A stretch of DNA of 64,000 nt from Coptis chinensis. Taxonomy: Eukaryota; Streptophyta; Magnoliopsida; Ranunculales; Ranunculaceae. Below the pieces are notes generated by a model. The model did not search any database and was not told the origin of the DNA. It saw only the letters and a list, made by a program, of their open reading frames with translations. Position 1 is the first letter of the stretch. Each line of letters begins with the position of its first letter. This document shows positions 33,200 through 46,679 of the stretch, piece by piece. A program made the translations under genes and the position numbers. The stretch spans positions 105,677,001 to 105,741,000 of the forward strand of contig CM027380.1 in the NCBI GenBank assembly GCA_015680905.1. The letters are read 5' to 3'.

Positions 33200-33555
33200 T
33201 TTTTTTTATTGATCAACAAAGAAGAAATGAGATACAAGAAGCTTAGGCTGCTTTAGTAGATTTTGAAGTGTGAAGACTAATAATGGGAGAGGAAGACCAA
33301 ATCAAGAGCCAAATGAATGTACGTGTCTGATAATAGCGTCATGATGTTTTCTAATTTGTTGGTTTCTTGTTCATTGCGATACTTTTAAGTCTTTTAACTG
33401 TTAACTCTATTTTGGTAAGTGCCAATGTTTTCTGAACTTTCAATCACATTTCGCGTAAAATGTCGACATTTCTTATTATATTCAAAATACCCAAACAAAT
33501 GTCTGGCAATTACTTTTGAGACTAGAGTAAAAAAACAAAAAACCAAGGTAATTAA
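33200..33555. other. Upstream region of NLR-A
   Basis: The first 50 bp and 33,255-33,465 match the region upstream of NLR-B (59,605-59,660 and 60,300-60,575), so this is shared promoter-side sequence and the right-hand end of the duplication. No further gene. Confidence 0.6.
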
Positions 33556-34390
33556 AGGCTCTGTTTGGCATCGTGAAATTCTGTAGTACCTGACCATATT
33601 TAGGCTATGTATAATTTGTAGTGGATACTCCAAAAGTAATCAGTATAGAGACTGTTTGGTCCTTCAGATTTGTCTGGTACTGTTCTTCATTTTTTTTTTA
33701 TTAATTTTCCAAATTAAATGAAAATAACATTAAATTTTCTAGAAAAAATAACCACAAATCAACCGAAAGATAATCTAGATTAGTAATTTCAAAATGACAA
33801 CCAAATTTCAATTCAACATAATTCTAACATAATCTCCCTATAATTTGAAGTCCAACAAAAAGAAAAAAATAATTCAAAAACACTACCAATAGAATGTGAA
33901 GATAGAGAGAAGATTGAAAGTATAAAAAGGAGGAAATTGTGAAGATGGTTCTTTAAATACCCAAATTCTATTTGTGGGTAATGCTTTGGTTTTTGTTTTT
34001 CAAATACACAAAAGAGAAAATGGTGGGAGTTATAACTTAAAATGGAAGAAGTGACAAATATTTACGGTGGTCGGTTGAGATCGGAATGGAGACGGTGGAG
34101 AAGAAAAAGTCATAGAGTGGGTGAAAAAGAAGGCTTATGCAAGTTCTCGGTTTTTTTTTTTTTTTTTTTTTTGTTTTTTATTTTTTTATTTTTTGTGATT
34201 AAGTTGAATGAATATCGTTATCTTACATTTCCAAAGAGATAACATAATCCTTGTTATCGGGCCATTTTTGTTCTCCTTAATCACAAGTTGTGGCCCATAT
34301 TCTGAAAATGGACTGGACCAAACAACTAAACATTTTATAAAAGGTCTTATACATTATACAGGCTACCGAACCATGCTGCCAAATAGGCCC
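33556..34390. mobile_element. Tourist/Harbinger-like non-autonomous element
   Basis: The ends AGGCTCTGTTTGGCATCGTG and the complement of GGGCCTATTTGGCAGCATG are imperfect inverted repeats. They are flanked by TAA at 33,553-33,555 and 34,391-34,393, the usual Harbinger target. There is no transposase; the interior is AT-rich with a 20-plus T run near 34,150. The matching region of unit B lacks it. Confidence 0.6.
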
Positions 34391-34826
34391 TAAGGGTCTA
34401 CTTGTCGTTTTGATTTGTCTACTCTTTAAACTTTTAAAGAGAAGGTTTTGGTCTAAGCAGTTACAATCGGTTTTCGGACCTAATCGATCGAGGAGCCATA
34501 TGTGATTAATCAGTTAATCGGTGATTAATTAATGATTTAATCAGTTATATCAAACAATAAATTGGTCCCAAGGCTCAATTTTGGGAAAAATAAAGTCTAG
34601 AGGACACGGTTTTTTATGAGTAACTCACAAGGACAAATTTTGGAAAAATTAACTCACGAACCCACTATTTCAAAATTAGTAACCCTCAAGGACAAAATAA
34701 GTTGGCCCCGTCTTTTTACATTTTTTAAAATGCCAATTATACCATTCAGTAAAAATAACCCTAAGAACAAATGGCCCGGATTTAAAATAAATATTTTCCG
34801 ATTTTACCTTTCTGTCATTTTACTAT
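34391..34826. other. Spacer between duplicated units
   Basis: AT-rich. Includes two diverged repeats of TAACYCWCAAGGACAAA (34,620 and 34,680). No gene recognised. Confidence 0.4.
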
Positions 34827-35240
34827 GAACAATAAGTGTTCATACCTTCTGCTGGTATATGAACAATGATTGTTCATATCAAAATAGGTGAATGTACCTC
34901 ATACAATATATTGATGTATGAACATTGAATGTTCATACCAAAAGGATTATGAACATTCAATGTTCATACCTAAAGGACCAAGGACTATGAACATTGAATG
35001 TCATACCCAATCAATGTTCATACCCAAAGACTATGAACATTGAATGTTCATATCCAAAGACTATAAACATCGAATGTTCATACCCAATCAATGACTATAA
35101 ACATCAATGTTCATATACCCAATCAATGAACATATCATAGTCCTTTGGGTATGAGGACAATGTATGAACATTCAATGTTCATAGTCTGGTCTCCTTTTAA
35201 ATATGAACATTCAACATTCATAGTCCCTCAATTGCATTCA
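34827..35240. repeat. Array of 21-bp palindromes
   Basis: About ten copies of a 21-bp palindrome, arm TATGAACATT, centre G or C, then its complement. Clear perfect copies are at 34,917-34,937, 34,948-34,968, 35,035-35,055 and 35,163-35,183; others have one or two changes. Spacers include CCAAAGGAC- and CCCAATCA-type words. The array ends exactly where unit B begins. Each copy can form a hairpin, and neighbouring copies can pair with one another. Confidence 0.85.
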
Positions 35241-35244
35241 GAAT

Positions 35245-35737
35245 GGTCATGGCGTTAAAGCAAACAAATTATTTGTTATTGTGTACCATTATGCTACATT
35301 GCAATCTCTACAAAAGGTAAATATATCTGAGAACATCATCCATGTATGCGTACCACAATAAACACACCTTTGCACACCGTTTTAAGGCGGGTAAGATTGC
35401 TTTTGAGACTCCTCACAAGTTCAAGATTTTTAGTACTAACATTTCTAGCCAATTCATCCAATACGGGATAAGCATCTCTCTCAAGATCGGCTACACTAGA
35501 ATCCAAAATGTACATACAACTTCTAATGCAATCTCGAAAGTACTTGAAACTCAAATGGTAGCTCACATTGCAAACCATCTGCCGCCGCCAGTACGGTAAC
35601 CATTGCCCACCTGTCGAAGAGACCAATTCTTTCCCATCTATTTGACAATCCTCATTATTCTTGGGCTGGTTTTTATGTAAAAGATGTTGCCTCAATTGAT
35701 CGACGAATGGTAAAACTTCTTGGCATAAAGGATCTAA
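35245..35737 (-). pseudogene. MRS2 exon 2 and 3' intron remnant (unit B)
   Basis: Homologous to 28,205-28,710 of unit A. Exon 2 reads DPLCQEVLPFVDQLRQHLLH, then loses frame near 35,585, then DLERDAYPVLDELARNVSTK. It stops at TCTAA (35,733-35,737), the target duplication of the Copia insertion, and resumes at 48,445. Exons 3 and 4 with the membrane segments are absent from unit B, so this copy cannot encode a channel. Confidence 0.88.
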
Positions 35738-38700
35738 AGTGAAATTTTGGAGTGAAAAAATATAAGAAAGAGAAAAAGAGATCAATCCAGAATAAACTGT
35801 TCTTGCTCTATCCCACTATTTATTATGTCTTAACAAGTATATTTACACCCACAGGTACACCACTTAACAACCACACAATGCTACTTACACCCATTACTAA
35901 AAACACCCAAAATAATAAAAACAATACTCTCACACTCCCCCTCAAGCTGGAGCATAGAGATCAAACATGCCCAGCTTGGCACACATCCGAGAAAAGAGAG
36001 CTCTCAACAATGGTTTGGTAAGAATATCACCCAACTCGTCACACGATTTGACATGCGGAGTGACAACCTCTTTGCTCAGCATAAGATCCCGAATGAAGTG
36101 GCAATCGACCTCAATATGCTTTGTATGCTCGTGAAAGACAGGGTTATTAGCAATAAAGATGGCGGCTTGATTGTCACAAAACATTTGCATAGGGTTAGAA
36201 GAGCTAACACCCATCTTTTCCAAAAGTGAGCGCACCCATTTCATCTCGCATGCGGTATGGGCCATAGCTCTATATTCCACCTCAGCACTAGAACGAGCAA
36301 CAACACTTTGTTTCTTACTTCGCCATGTCACAAGGTTCTCCCCAACAAAGGTACAATAGCGGAGGTAGATCGCCTATCGTAGAACTACTACCCAATCAAG
36401 ATCGAATACCCACGGATCTCACGGGATGGTGAGGGTCGATAAAGGAGGCCCTTGCCAAGTGCACCTTTTAAGTATCGAAGAATGCAAAATATAGCATCCC
36501 AATGTGGGTAGCGAGGGGCATGCATAAACCGGCTAACAACACTAACAACAAAGGTAATATATGTGGACGTGTTACGGTAAGATAAATCAACTTCCCAACA
36601 AGTCTTCTATAACGACTAACATCAAAGAAAAGGGTCACCATGTTACGCATCAAGTTTCATAGCGAGAATCCATAGGAGTATCAAAGCGGTAGTGAGCCAA
36701 GTGTGCCCGTCTCGAAAAGTAGATCCATCACATACTTCCGTTGACATAAATATATACCTTCTTTCGATCGTGCAACTTCAATACCGAGAAAGTAACGAAG
36801 AATGCCTAGATCCTCGGTATGAAATTGTTGTCCCAAGCAAACTTTAAGGTCTTCAATACCAAAAACATCATTCCCATACAAAATAATATCATTCACATAC
36901 ACAATAAGAACAATAATCCCAGAGGAAGAGTGTCGAGTAAAAACTGAATGGTCAGAGCTAGAGCGTTGAAATCCATACTGAATAACAACAAAACTAAACT
37001 TATCAAACCAAGCTTGTGGGGGACTGCTTGAGCCCAAAGAGGGCTTTCTTCAAATGGCATACTTTATGTTCATTACCAGATATAACAAACCCCGGTGGTT
37101 GATCCATATAAACCTCCTCATGCAAATCTCCATGTAAAAAGGCATTTTTAATGTCCAACTGATACAAAGGCCAATCACGACTAACTGCTACTGCAATAAG
37201 TATTCTGACAGAGTTAAGTGGAGCAACAGGTGAAAATGTCTCCATGTAATCAACACCATAGGTTTGAGTAAAACCTTTTGCCACCAACCGCGCCTTGAGG
37301 CACTCCACGGAACCATCTGGGTGATACTTAATGGTGAACACCCATCTACAACCAACTGTTTTCTTTGTAAATCTGAGATCCCATGTCTGGCATAAAGAGC
37401 ACGCATTTCTTCTTCCATGGCTAGTTTCCAGCCCAAAGATAGTAAGGCTTGCTGGTATGAACAAGGAATGGAAATAGCAGACAAGGACAAGGCAAAAAAT
37501 TGCAAAGGAGGGGAAATTCTATGGAATGAAACAAAATTGTAAATAGGGTGTTCTGTACATAAACGTTTACCTTTATGAACTGCAATTGGCAAACTAGGAC
37601 TAGCAGATGGAGGTGGAGTAGGTGTAGCAACCTCAGGTGAAGAAGGCGATTGTGTAGGAGCAGGTGCACAAGGACACAAAGGTATCAGCGATCGCCGCTT
37701 GGCGGCCGATATACCCGCAAAGGTTTTTCAATAATAGGTGGAGGTTTAAAAGGAAGTGAAGTTGGGATGGTAGGAGATGTAGGACTAGAATGGCGGATGT
37801 TGGACTAGAGGGGGCGCGGTTGAGCAACTTCAATTTTGGAAGGTGATTGGGTGGAGGTGATGCACAAGGCATCAACTGAACCGTCCTTCAAAAGCGCCTA
37901 TATATATACCCGCAAAAGTTTTTCAATAGTAGATGGCAATTTAAAAGGAAGTGGAATAGGGACGGTAGGAGATGGATGTAAAGGCGGACTCCCCCTCACA
38001 AGAAGCAACTAAATCTAGATTGAGTTGTTTTCGAGGAAGGAGTGAAGAATGAAGTAGACTCGAAAAAAGTAACGTCTGCGCTCATATAATATCGACGAGT
38101 CTCTGGACTATAGCATCTATATCCTTTTTGTGTATGAGAATATCCAACAAATACACATTTAATAGCACGGGGGGACAACTTATCTCGACCAGGACCAAGA
38201 AGATGGACAAAAGACACACAACCAAACACCCTAGGAGGGAGACTAAAGGAAGACACACCAGGATAAAGAATCGAAAAAGGAACTTGATTGTTTAAAACAG
38301 ATGATGGCATGCGGTTAATTAAATGACAAGCTGTAAGAACAACATTTGCCCAAAACAGCTTAGGTACATGCATGTTAACCATAAGGGTACGAGTCACATC
38401 TAACAAGTGGCGTAATTTGCGCTCAACAACACCATTCTGTTGAGAAGTTCCTGGACAAGTTGTTTGATGGATTATACCATGGCAAGCACAAAAGTTTGCA
38501 TACAAGTCCGAGTGTACTTTCGGTAGCATTATCGAGCGAAATATTTTAATCGCTTTATCAAATTGTGTAACAATTTCATTATAGAAAGTAGTGACAACTT
38601 TAGGTAACTTCGAGCGATCTTTCATTAAATATAACCAAGTCATTCGAGAGCAATCATCAACAAAACCACAAAATACAAGAAATTCCTCAAACTTTTAACT

Positions 38701-39456
38701 CTTTGTAGGACCCGGATATGCGTAGGACTACATCAAACACCCCTAATTGGCGGCTTTCTAAGCGGCGGAAACTACTACGATGATGCTTGCCTAAGCGGCA
38801 AGCTTCACATTCCAAAACACTTACGGGACTCAAACTAGGAATAACATGGCGTAACTTAGCAATAGATGGATGACCCAATCGATAATGCCACTGAAGTAGG
38901 GCTATTGTAGAACTGAAAATCGATGCAGAAACAGTAGTGCCAACATCCAAAAAATATAGGCCATCTCTCTCATGCACCGAACCAATCACCTTCTTCATCG
39001 GAGGTCCTGAAATATACAAGAAGTAGGAGAGAAACTCACCGAAACCTTTGTAATGCCTTTGTAAGTTGACTAACGGATAACAAATTAAAAGGAAATTGTG
39101 GAACATATAGAGCCGGACGATAGAGACATGGATGTTGGTAGGATTAATATCACCTTGGCCAAAGCACCGCCGAAAGGAACCATCGCCAAGGTAATACTAG
39201 ACTTTCTTGGAATGAAAATGATGAAAGAGAAGGTATGCCGGACATGTGGGCACTAGCTCGAGTCAATGACCCAAGAGGTAGATGGGTCTTTGGACAATAC
39301 CACGCTGAATTACTTGAACTAGCCCGCGGTAGTTGTAGGTATAGAAGAAGATGCACGCATAGAACCAAGCTTCTGGATGATTTGGTCAATTTGAGCAGAG
39401 ACATCGGGAGATCCAGCTGATCCGCTGAATTCAGAAGTAGTTACACCTCTCGAGGC

Positions 39457-40408
39457 TAGGGGTGACTTCGGATCGGATCGGATTAACCTCCTTCGGAATT
39501 TTTCCAAAATTTTTTCGGAACCTAATATGCTAGCCAAATCCGATCCAATTTTTTTGGATTCAAAATATATTTCCAATTTAAGTAACTTTCGGAAATTTTG
39601 AATAACTTCGAAAATTTCGGAATACTTGGTAAATTTTCAAAGATCTCTTTACTTTCAATTATTTTTGGAATATCATACACCAATGTTCATTGTAGGGAGA
39701 GAAAACCATGTCCACAACACCAATGTGTAACAACAAACGCACTTGTTTCTTGAGAAAACCCATTTTCATTCAAACAAGTGATCCAAGAAAAAACGAGAAA
39801 AAGAACCGCGACCACCAATAGCAAGCATTGCATTTTGTTGAGGTGCGGGTATTTGTAATGTTTCAATCTTTTTTCGTGTGTGGAAATTAGGCGTGAAGTT
39901 AATGCATAAATAATGGATTATGGTCTTGGACTCTAAGTAGCTTTACATAATATTCTATCTATTGGAATTTGGTTTTGGATTGGTCCAGGAAGTCATTGTA
40001 TGACTCAATGACATTTTTTTTTCATATCATTGTTGTTATGGCAGACGGTGTAATGACAGTAGAGTGGTCCAATTCAAGTAGGGAAGTAGCGGCTAGGTTA
40101 TGTTTTTGTTTTTTTTTTGGAAGTAAAAAACTAGAAAATGAATGAACGGTCGAGATCTAATCAAGTGGATAGTGATTAGTGAGAGAAGTATATATTTTCG
40201 GAATAAATTGGCAATAATATCGGAAATTTCGGAATTTTCGGATCGGATCGGATTTTAGAATTATATCCAAATCCGATCCAATTTTTTTTCAGAATTTTCG
40301 GAAATCGAAAAATCGGAAAATCGGCCCATGAAAACTACACCCAGAGCCAGACCAATTTCGAGTCGGATTTCGGAAAAATCGGAAATTCGGCAAAAAGAGA
40401 CACCCCTA
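39457..40408. mobile_element. hAT-type MITE inside the Copia element
   Basis: Ends TAGGGGTG and CACCCCTA, with a perfect 8-bp target duplication CTCGAGGC at 39,449-39,456 and 40,409-40,416. Both sub-terminal regions are full of CGGATCGGATCGG-type and TTTTCGGAA words. At 952 bp with no transposase it is non-autonomous. The 8-bp duplication and TAGGG ends are typical of hAT elements. Confidence 0.9.
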
Positions 40409-42536
40409 CTCGAGGCAGTGGCAAAAAGAGAAGTAACACATGAAACTTGATTGGCATATGCAGGTTTTCCATGCTTGTCCCAACAATAGTCCTCTGTATG
40501 TCCAATCTTCCCACAAAAATTACATTTTCGATCCTCACGAGGAGCTGAACCCCGACCACTAGGGGAAAAAATAGCACCATGGCCAACACAGCCCCCACGA
40601 CCACCACTACGACCGCCCCCACGACTACCACTACGGCCGCCACCACGACTACCACTACGGCTGCCACCACGGTTTTCAGCACTAGAAATCAAGGCAGAAG
40701 CCTCAAAAGGGGCTGATGGAGTTGAATGCTCAACAGATGCACGAGATAATCGAGAAAATGCATTGGATGATGTAGGCAATTTTTCTCCAACCAATATTTG
40801 ATCTTTAAACACTTTATACTCTGGATCAAGACCATATAGCAATAATGCCACATGGAACTCCTCCCTCTAAGCCTTTTGTACCTCAACATCCCCATTGAAA
40901 GGTTGATATAAAATAAGTTCCTCCCATAAACCCTTAAGAGTACTATAATACTCGGCTAAAGGTCTACCAACTTGTTTTGTGGCAAACATCTTCTCGAATA
41001 TCTCGTAAATGCGAGAGATGTTTTTCTCTTGAGAATAAGAATCCTGGAGAGACAACCATATCTTCTTTGAGCTATCAAGAAACTGAACATTGGACGCTAC
41101 TTGTGGTTCCATACTACATCACTATGGAGTCATCACTCAACCAATCCTTATAGTTACTATCTGTTTTAGGTGGGGGGTCATCTTCTAAATACTTCGACTT
41201 TCTCTTGGCTCGCAAATACACCTTTACAACATGTGCCCATGGTAGATAATTCTGGCCATTGAGTTTCATGGAGGTTATTTGTTTGGCCATGTCATCATTC
41301 ACATGGTATAAATTAGCTTTCTCATCATTACCAGTCTTCAATGGATCAGTTGATAAGTACCCAAAAACTGTGTTTTAAACCCCGTAGAGACATTACAATT
41401 TGGTTAATTATGTGTTTAATAAATATAAATTAATTGTATTTTCATGTTTTCACAGATTTCAAACACACAACGATAAAATACACATATATAGAACCTGCCT
41501 TTTAGCATGAAATACAACCTAATAAAGCTTGGACTTGAAAAGCTTCAGTATCAGCTCATTTAAAGCTCCAAACTACTAGGAAAACTCATGGACTCAGAAA
41601 CAAGTTGAAGAATCTAGACTTGAGTCCCTAAGTCAGCTAAAGAATCAGCTAGAAAGTCAAGATAAAACTTCAAATGACGATATCTCCCGTATCCTAACTT
41701 TGATTCAAGCACTCGACCAGCCAAAATGATCAGCGCAGAAAACTCTACACAACGGTATAAAGCTTCCAAAAAATGGTCGTACGGTTTGGAATATGAAGAC
41801 AAAGCCAAAGCCGGTTACTATTTAAGCCCAAGCCAAATCCCATTACTATTCCAGAGAATATTCCTAGAATATTCCCTATAGAATATTCCATAGAATATTC
41901 CTATAATATTCTCTAGATGATATTATATTTTATTTGTAACCGTTAGATTTATATTAGATGGATTGAATCCAGACCATCAGAAAAACTATAAATAGAAGGT
42001 CTGAGTTTTAATTTTTTTCATGGAATAGTTAGCATTCCATCAATAAGGAGTAATGTAGAATTTCTTTTTTAGGTTGTAATGCAAAATTTTTTATTTAGTT
42101 TATAATATTTAGTTTAATTTTATTTCCTTTTAATTAGTTTAATTTCTTAGTGTTGTGATCTCGGAGCAGAAACTCTGCCCGAGTGAAGACTATCTCCATT
42201 AGGGAGTTTTGTCTCGACAATCCATAAAAGACTAGGAATTGAGTAAGTTCACCCAGAGTTAGGGTTCTTAGTCAATTCCACCTGCTAATAACACTCGCTC
42301 AGAGATGACGAGTCGTTATTAGGGATCAAAAGTCGAGATAGACTCGTTAACGGAGATGGGATTCGCTTGTGGGAGAGAGATTTTGCAGTTTTAAGGAAAA
42401 GTGAACGAAATAATGGAGATGGGATTAGATCAATGACGCTTGTTGTTGGGGATCGAACTTCGGGTTTGCGACAAAGGGAATACTAAACCTAAAAAAAAAA
42501 AAAAAAAACCCTCCCTCGTATCTTTCTTGTGACCTG

Positions 42537-45039
42537 TGATAAGAATTTAATTTTGACGTTACTCCAACTCACACTTATATCAATTGTCTTACTCTCAAAT
42601 TATGTTGAAATATAGCTCGAGTAAAGGTATCGTCCCATGCCTAACATTAAAGCACGTGTTCACAATTAGGGGTGTTCATGGGTCGGTTCTTATTGGTTTC
42701 GGTTCTGGGTCTATTTTTAGCGGTTCCTATCGGGTTCGGTTCTTTCGAGTTTTTTCTTATATTTTAAAAGCCCGGACCCATACCCATTAATTAAGTCGGT
42801 TCCGGTTTCGATTTCGGTTCCTTATCGGGTTATACATTTTTATTGCTAAAATTATTATTTTTAGTTATATAACCGATATAAAAGTTAGTTTACGGCGACT
42901 ATAACACTTGTCATCGATATTTTTGTCCTCTCAAGAAGTAATGATCCTAAATTTAATAATATTTGAAAGTTATCTAAAAATTTTAAATAAAACATTATAC
43001 ACATGTGTATATTTTAAATCGAACATATGTATATTATACTATCGTATGTCGTCATATATAGAATAAATACTACATGTACCACAATTGTTAGTTAGCATTG
43101 CATTATTTGTTATCTAATATATATACATGTAATATATCAAGCACGCATTACTGCGTTCATGCATTAGTTAATATAGGCAGTGCATTAGTTAATTCATAGT
43201 ATCTGTATAAACATTATTATTAATATTTATAATCATATTTAATGTAATATTATAAAAGATGTATTTAATAACACATATTCACTATTATGCTAAATGTTAT
43301 ATATATTTAATATAATTTTACTCCTAACAAATATAGACTATATATAATAATAATGTTTGGGTTTGTCTTTATTTAGTGTAATATAATACTAAATTCTATA
43401 TATCAAAATCAAACTAATCGGTTCCGATTTCGGTTTGGGTACCCATCGGTTTTTTACTATTCGGTTCTAACGGTTTCGGTTATTTATCGGGTCGGTTCTT
43501 AAAGACCCACTTTAAATGGGTCTAATATTTTAGGACCCAGAACCGCTATAAACGATTCCGGTTCCGGTTTCAGTTCGGATAATTGGGTACCCATGCACAC
43601 CCCTATTCACAACTTAGCTAGACTAATCACAAGAAACCTTTAATGAGAGAAGGCTTTAGATGGAAGTTTTTACACTACTCTTAGATTATTTTACCTTAAC
43701 TTACAAGTTACGTAAACTTTATTTGTACTTACTTACACAGAGAATTTAGAGAGAGAGAAAAATATGTGGAAAATTATATGTGGAGGATTAACTCCACTCT
43801 TGCAATGATAACTATCATTTTTAATCAATTCATTACAAGAACTATAATCATTATTGGGTTCATAGACAAACCCAAGAATAATACCAAGTTTAATTCTTAG
43901 TGGATTTATCTTTATCTCTAAGACAACCTACTAACATGTGGACTTATTATGGTACTCTATTTCTAGAATACCATAACAAGTCCTAGTTTGTTATCATCAT
44001 AAACTATTTTGGAGTTCATGTTGATAACAAACTTGTGAAAATTTGAAGTAATGAAATACTCCATTAATGGAGCTTCTCTTCACATGAGTATTATCAACCC
44101 TCCACAAAAGAGAGTTTTAGCTCACGATCCTAGGACCTATGAACTACTTACAAGATAACTAGAGATTGAGAAGAAGAATAAGAAGAAAAAGAAGTTTTAT
44201 TACTAAAATTATAGCTACTTCTACAACTAATTTAATCTTACTCCTACATACTAATTTAGAGAAAGAGAAGAGAGTGAAGGGCTACAAGGCCACAAATCAC
44301 AAGTGAATTAGCTAGTTTATTTAGAGCATCACCCCTCCTATTTATAGTTTCATAGGAGTGAGATGGGTGGCCAAGATTACATCTTACATTTTCAATCCAA
44401 AGATTAAAATTAATCTACTTTTATAATAGAATTTACTATTCTTTATTTTAATTTAAGTGAAAAAATGGGTGAATAGTAATTCCCATTACAAGATAAATAA
44501 TTAAGAATGGTTTATGCACTTATTAAGTGGAGAAAGTAGGTGATTATAAACTTCCACTTAATGACATCATGATGAATAGTAATTAGATTTTTACTTTGTC
44601 TTGGTTCAGACCTGTTTTATCCCTAGTCCATTAAATTGATGGAAACTATATACCATTGTGTAGAGCTTGTTACGATGATCATTTTGACAGGTCACACGCC
44701 CAAAACGGAGTTCGGAGTCAAAAGATATGATTTTCCGAAGTTTCGTTGATTTTTCTGCAAGATTTGACCCGAAATTGACCATTTTGACTAGACTTGCTTC
44801 ATGGGTTTGATTTAAACTTCCAATGGGCTTCTTTTGGACGTGATAAAAAGGTTTTGTTTCCAATTAGCATATTCACCTTATTTCCATGCCAAAATACCGA
44901 TTTTTTTTGAAATTTCATCATTTACGTGTCGAAACCTGCAAAAGTATGAAAATACAATTAATTTGCATTTATTACACACATAATTAACCAATATGTAATG
45001 TCTCTACAAGGTTTATATTACAATTTTGGGTGCTTATCA
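42537..45039 (-). mobile_element. Inverted solo LTR of a related family
   Basis: Starts TGATAAG and ends CTTATCA, with target duplication ACCTG at 42,532-42,536 and 45,040-45,044. Read on the minus strand its start (TGATAAGCACCCAAAATTG, then GTAGAGACATTACA) resembles the LTR start of the surrounding element. There is no internal region, so it is a solo LTR left by recombination. Without the MITE inside it is about 1.56 kb. A TATA-like CTATAAATAGG lies near 44,340. Confidence 0.88.
42667..43605. mobile_element. hAT-type MITE inside the solo LTR
   Basis: Ends TAGGGGTGTTCATGGG and CCCATGCACACCCCTA, with target duplication TTCACAAT/TTCACAAC at 42,659-42,666 and 43,606-43,613 (one difference). 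Sub-terminal parts repeat GGTTCGGTT-type words; the centre is AT-rich. At 939 bp it is close in length and ends to the MITE at 39,457. Confidence 0.92.
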
Positions 45040-45044
45040 ACCTG

Positions 45045-46679
45045 CCTGTTAGTTTATGCCGAATAAATCTTAATCATATTCTAACAGTATTTAGGAAACT
45101 TGAAAGTTGAGGTTACTTAATTAGGACCGTGCTTGCACGAAACCCTCCCTCGTATCTTTCATGTGACATGCCTTGTTAGTTTATGCCATCGAAAAAAAAA
45201 TAAAAAAAAAAAAGTTAGTCATATTTAGTAATAAAGGTCTTGATTCCTTTTATGTAATGAATATTGTCTAGAAATCTTACATTAGTATTAGAATTATGAT
45301 TGGTTCTTAGAAACTTGTGTTGATATGTACGCAATAGTTTTTACATCTTTTCATAAATTTTCATGCAATGAGTGTCAATGACTGTACATAATAGTAAGTT
45401 TCTGAGACCCACGGTTAGAATACTTAAATTCCAAATCCTATGAGAATCTAGCCATAAAGCCTCAACATAAGTGTATTTGAGTAATGACCCAAGGATAAAC
45501 AATTCCGAGTAGAAAAAATCATATGTCCATTTGTTTGATCACTATAGTTTATCCTAAGCGAAAATTTAGGCATTCTTTGGAACCGATATAGCCAAATAAA
45601 AAAATATACAAACCCAAGAATAATGTATTTCTCCTAGTTTTCCCTGTTGAGCTTTTATATTAGCCATTTCATTTTTCAACCATAATTTCTTTATCCATAT
45701 CCATATCTGATGAGTTTGAGAAATATGATGAAGAGCATAAAAGAGAAGAGAAAGACCTATACAAATACGAAAATTCGTTCTATCAGTTGGCGCCGATTGA
45801 TAAATCCAATTAGTTGTGTCAAAACCAAGAAAAAGTAAATTCCATAAAAGAAAAAAAAATCAAAGTTATAAACTCCAAAAATAAAATCAGATGGAGTAGA
45901 AAAGCCAAAAAGGGCAAAGTATGGAACCGTTTTGAAACAAAAGAACACTAGATTTTCTCTAGTAATTATATATTTGAAGACCATATTTTCTCTAACTCAT
46001 TATTTTGTTATCCCTTCCATTCTTTCTAAACCATTTCCTAAGCCCCGTAATACCTAATAAAAGTCATTTAGCTCAATTAGGATATGTTAGTGTGATAGTA
46101 AGTGGTAGACGTGATTGATCGACCTTGGCTTCCTTGGACGTCATTGAGAATGTGAGGAAACGTGTGCCCACTGCATTGGAGTGAGCAAAATCTGAGTGGT
46201 AAAAATTATGAGAGAATTTGTGTTTCGACACATACCTGTGAGAACCTACTTAAAGACGCTCTCCAAAAGATTCAGAAACGACCCTACTTGTACATTTCAT
46301 TGTAAAGTTCCCTGCACGCATATTCATCTGTAAATGTTTTGATTATTGTATATTTATTAACGTAGGCTTCAAAGGAATTAATCTTTGTTCCCCGCTTGTG
46401 AGATGTATAGATATATGATATCTAATTTAGGGAACAAGTCTTTATTACTGAGTCGTTGTAGTATAAATGAAGTTTGTGGGTATTTTCTCTGAAAAACTCT
46501 CACGAGGCTATAACTCGTCCACTAGGGAACTCCTGGTAGTTTAAGGCCTTGTTGCATACGGTTAATGCAATAGCACTCTGAAAAACGAGAATTAGCTTAG
46601 GACTACACATTTTTTGTCACTTATCTGTTTAGTGTCTCTCCTTTGCTTGAGGACAAGCAAAGTGCTGTTTGGGGGTGGT
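45045..46679. other. Interior of the non-coding LTR element
   Basis: No gene. A word of about 45 bp (CCCTCCCTCGTATCTTTC to GTTAGTTTATGCC) occurs at 45,145-45,190 and, split by the solo LTR, at 42,510-42,536 plus 45,040-45,062, showing a short tandem duplication older than the solo LTR insertion. Confidence 0.6.

Noticed and set aside
28205-33465. Unit A as a Helitron cargo
   Set aside because: The mosaic looks like Helitron capture, but no hairpin-CTRR end or TC start was found on the minus strand at either edge.
40335-40682. Valine-rich 115-codon frame
   Set aside because: Shadow of the glycine/arginine-rich gag segment in another frame.
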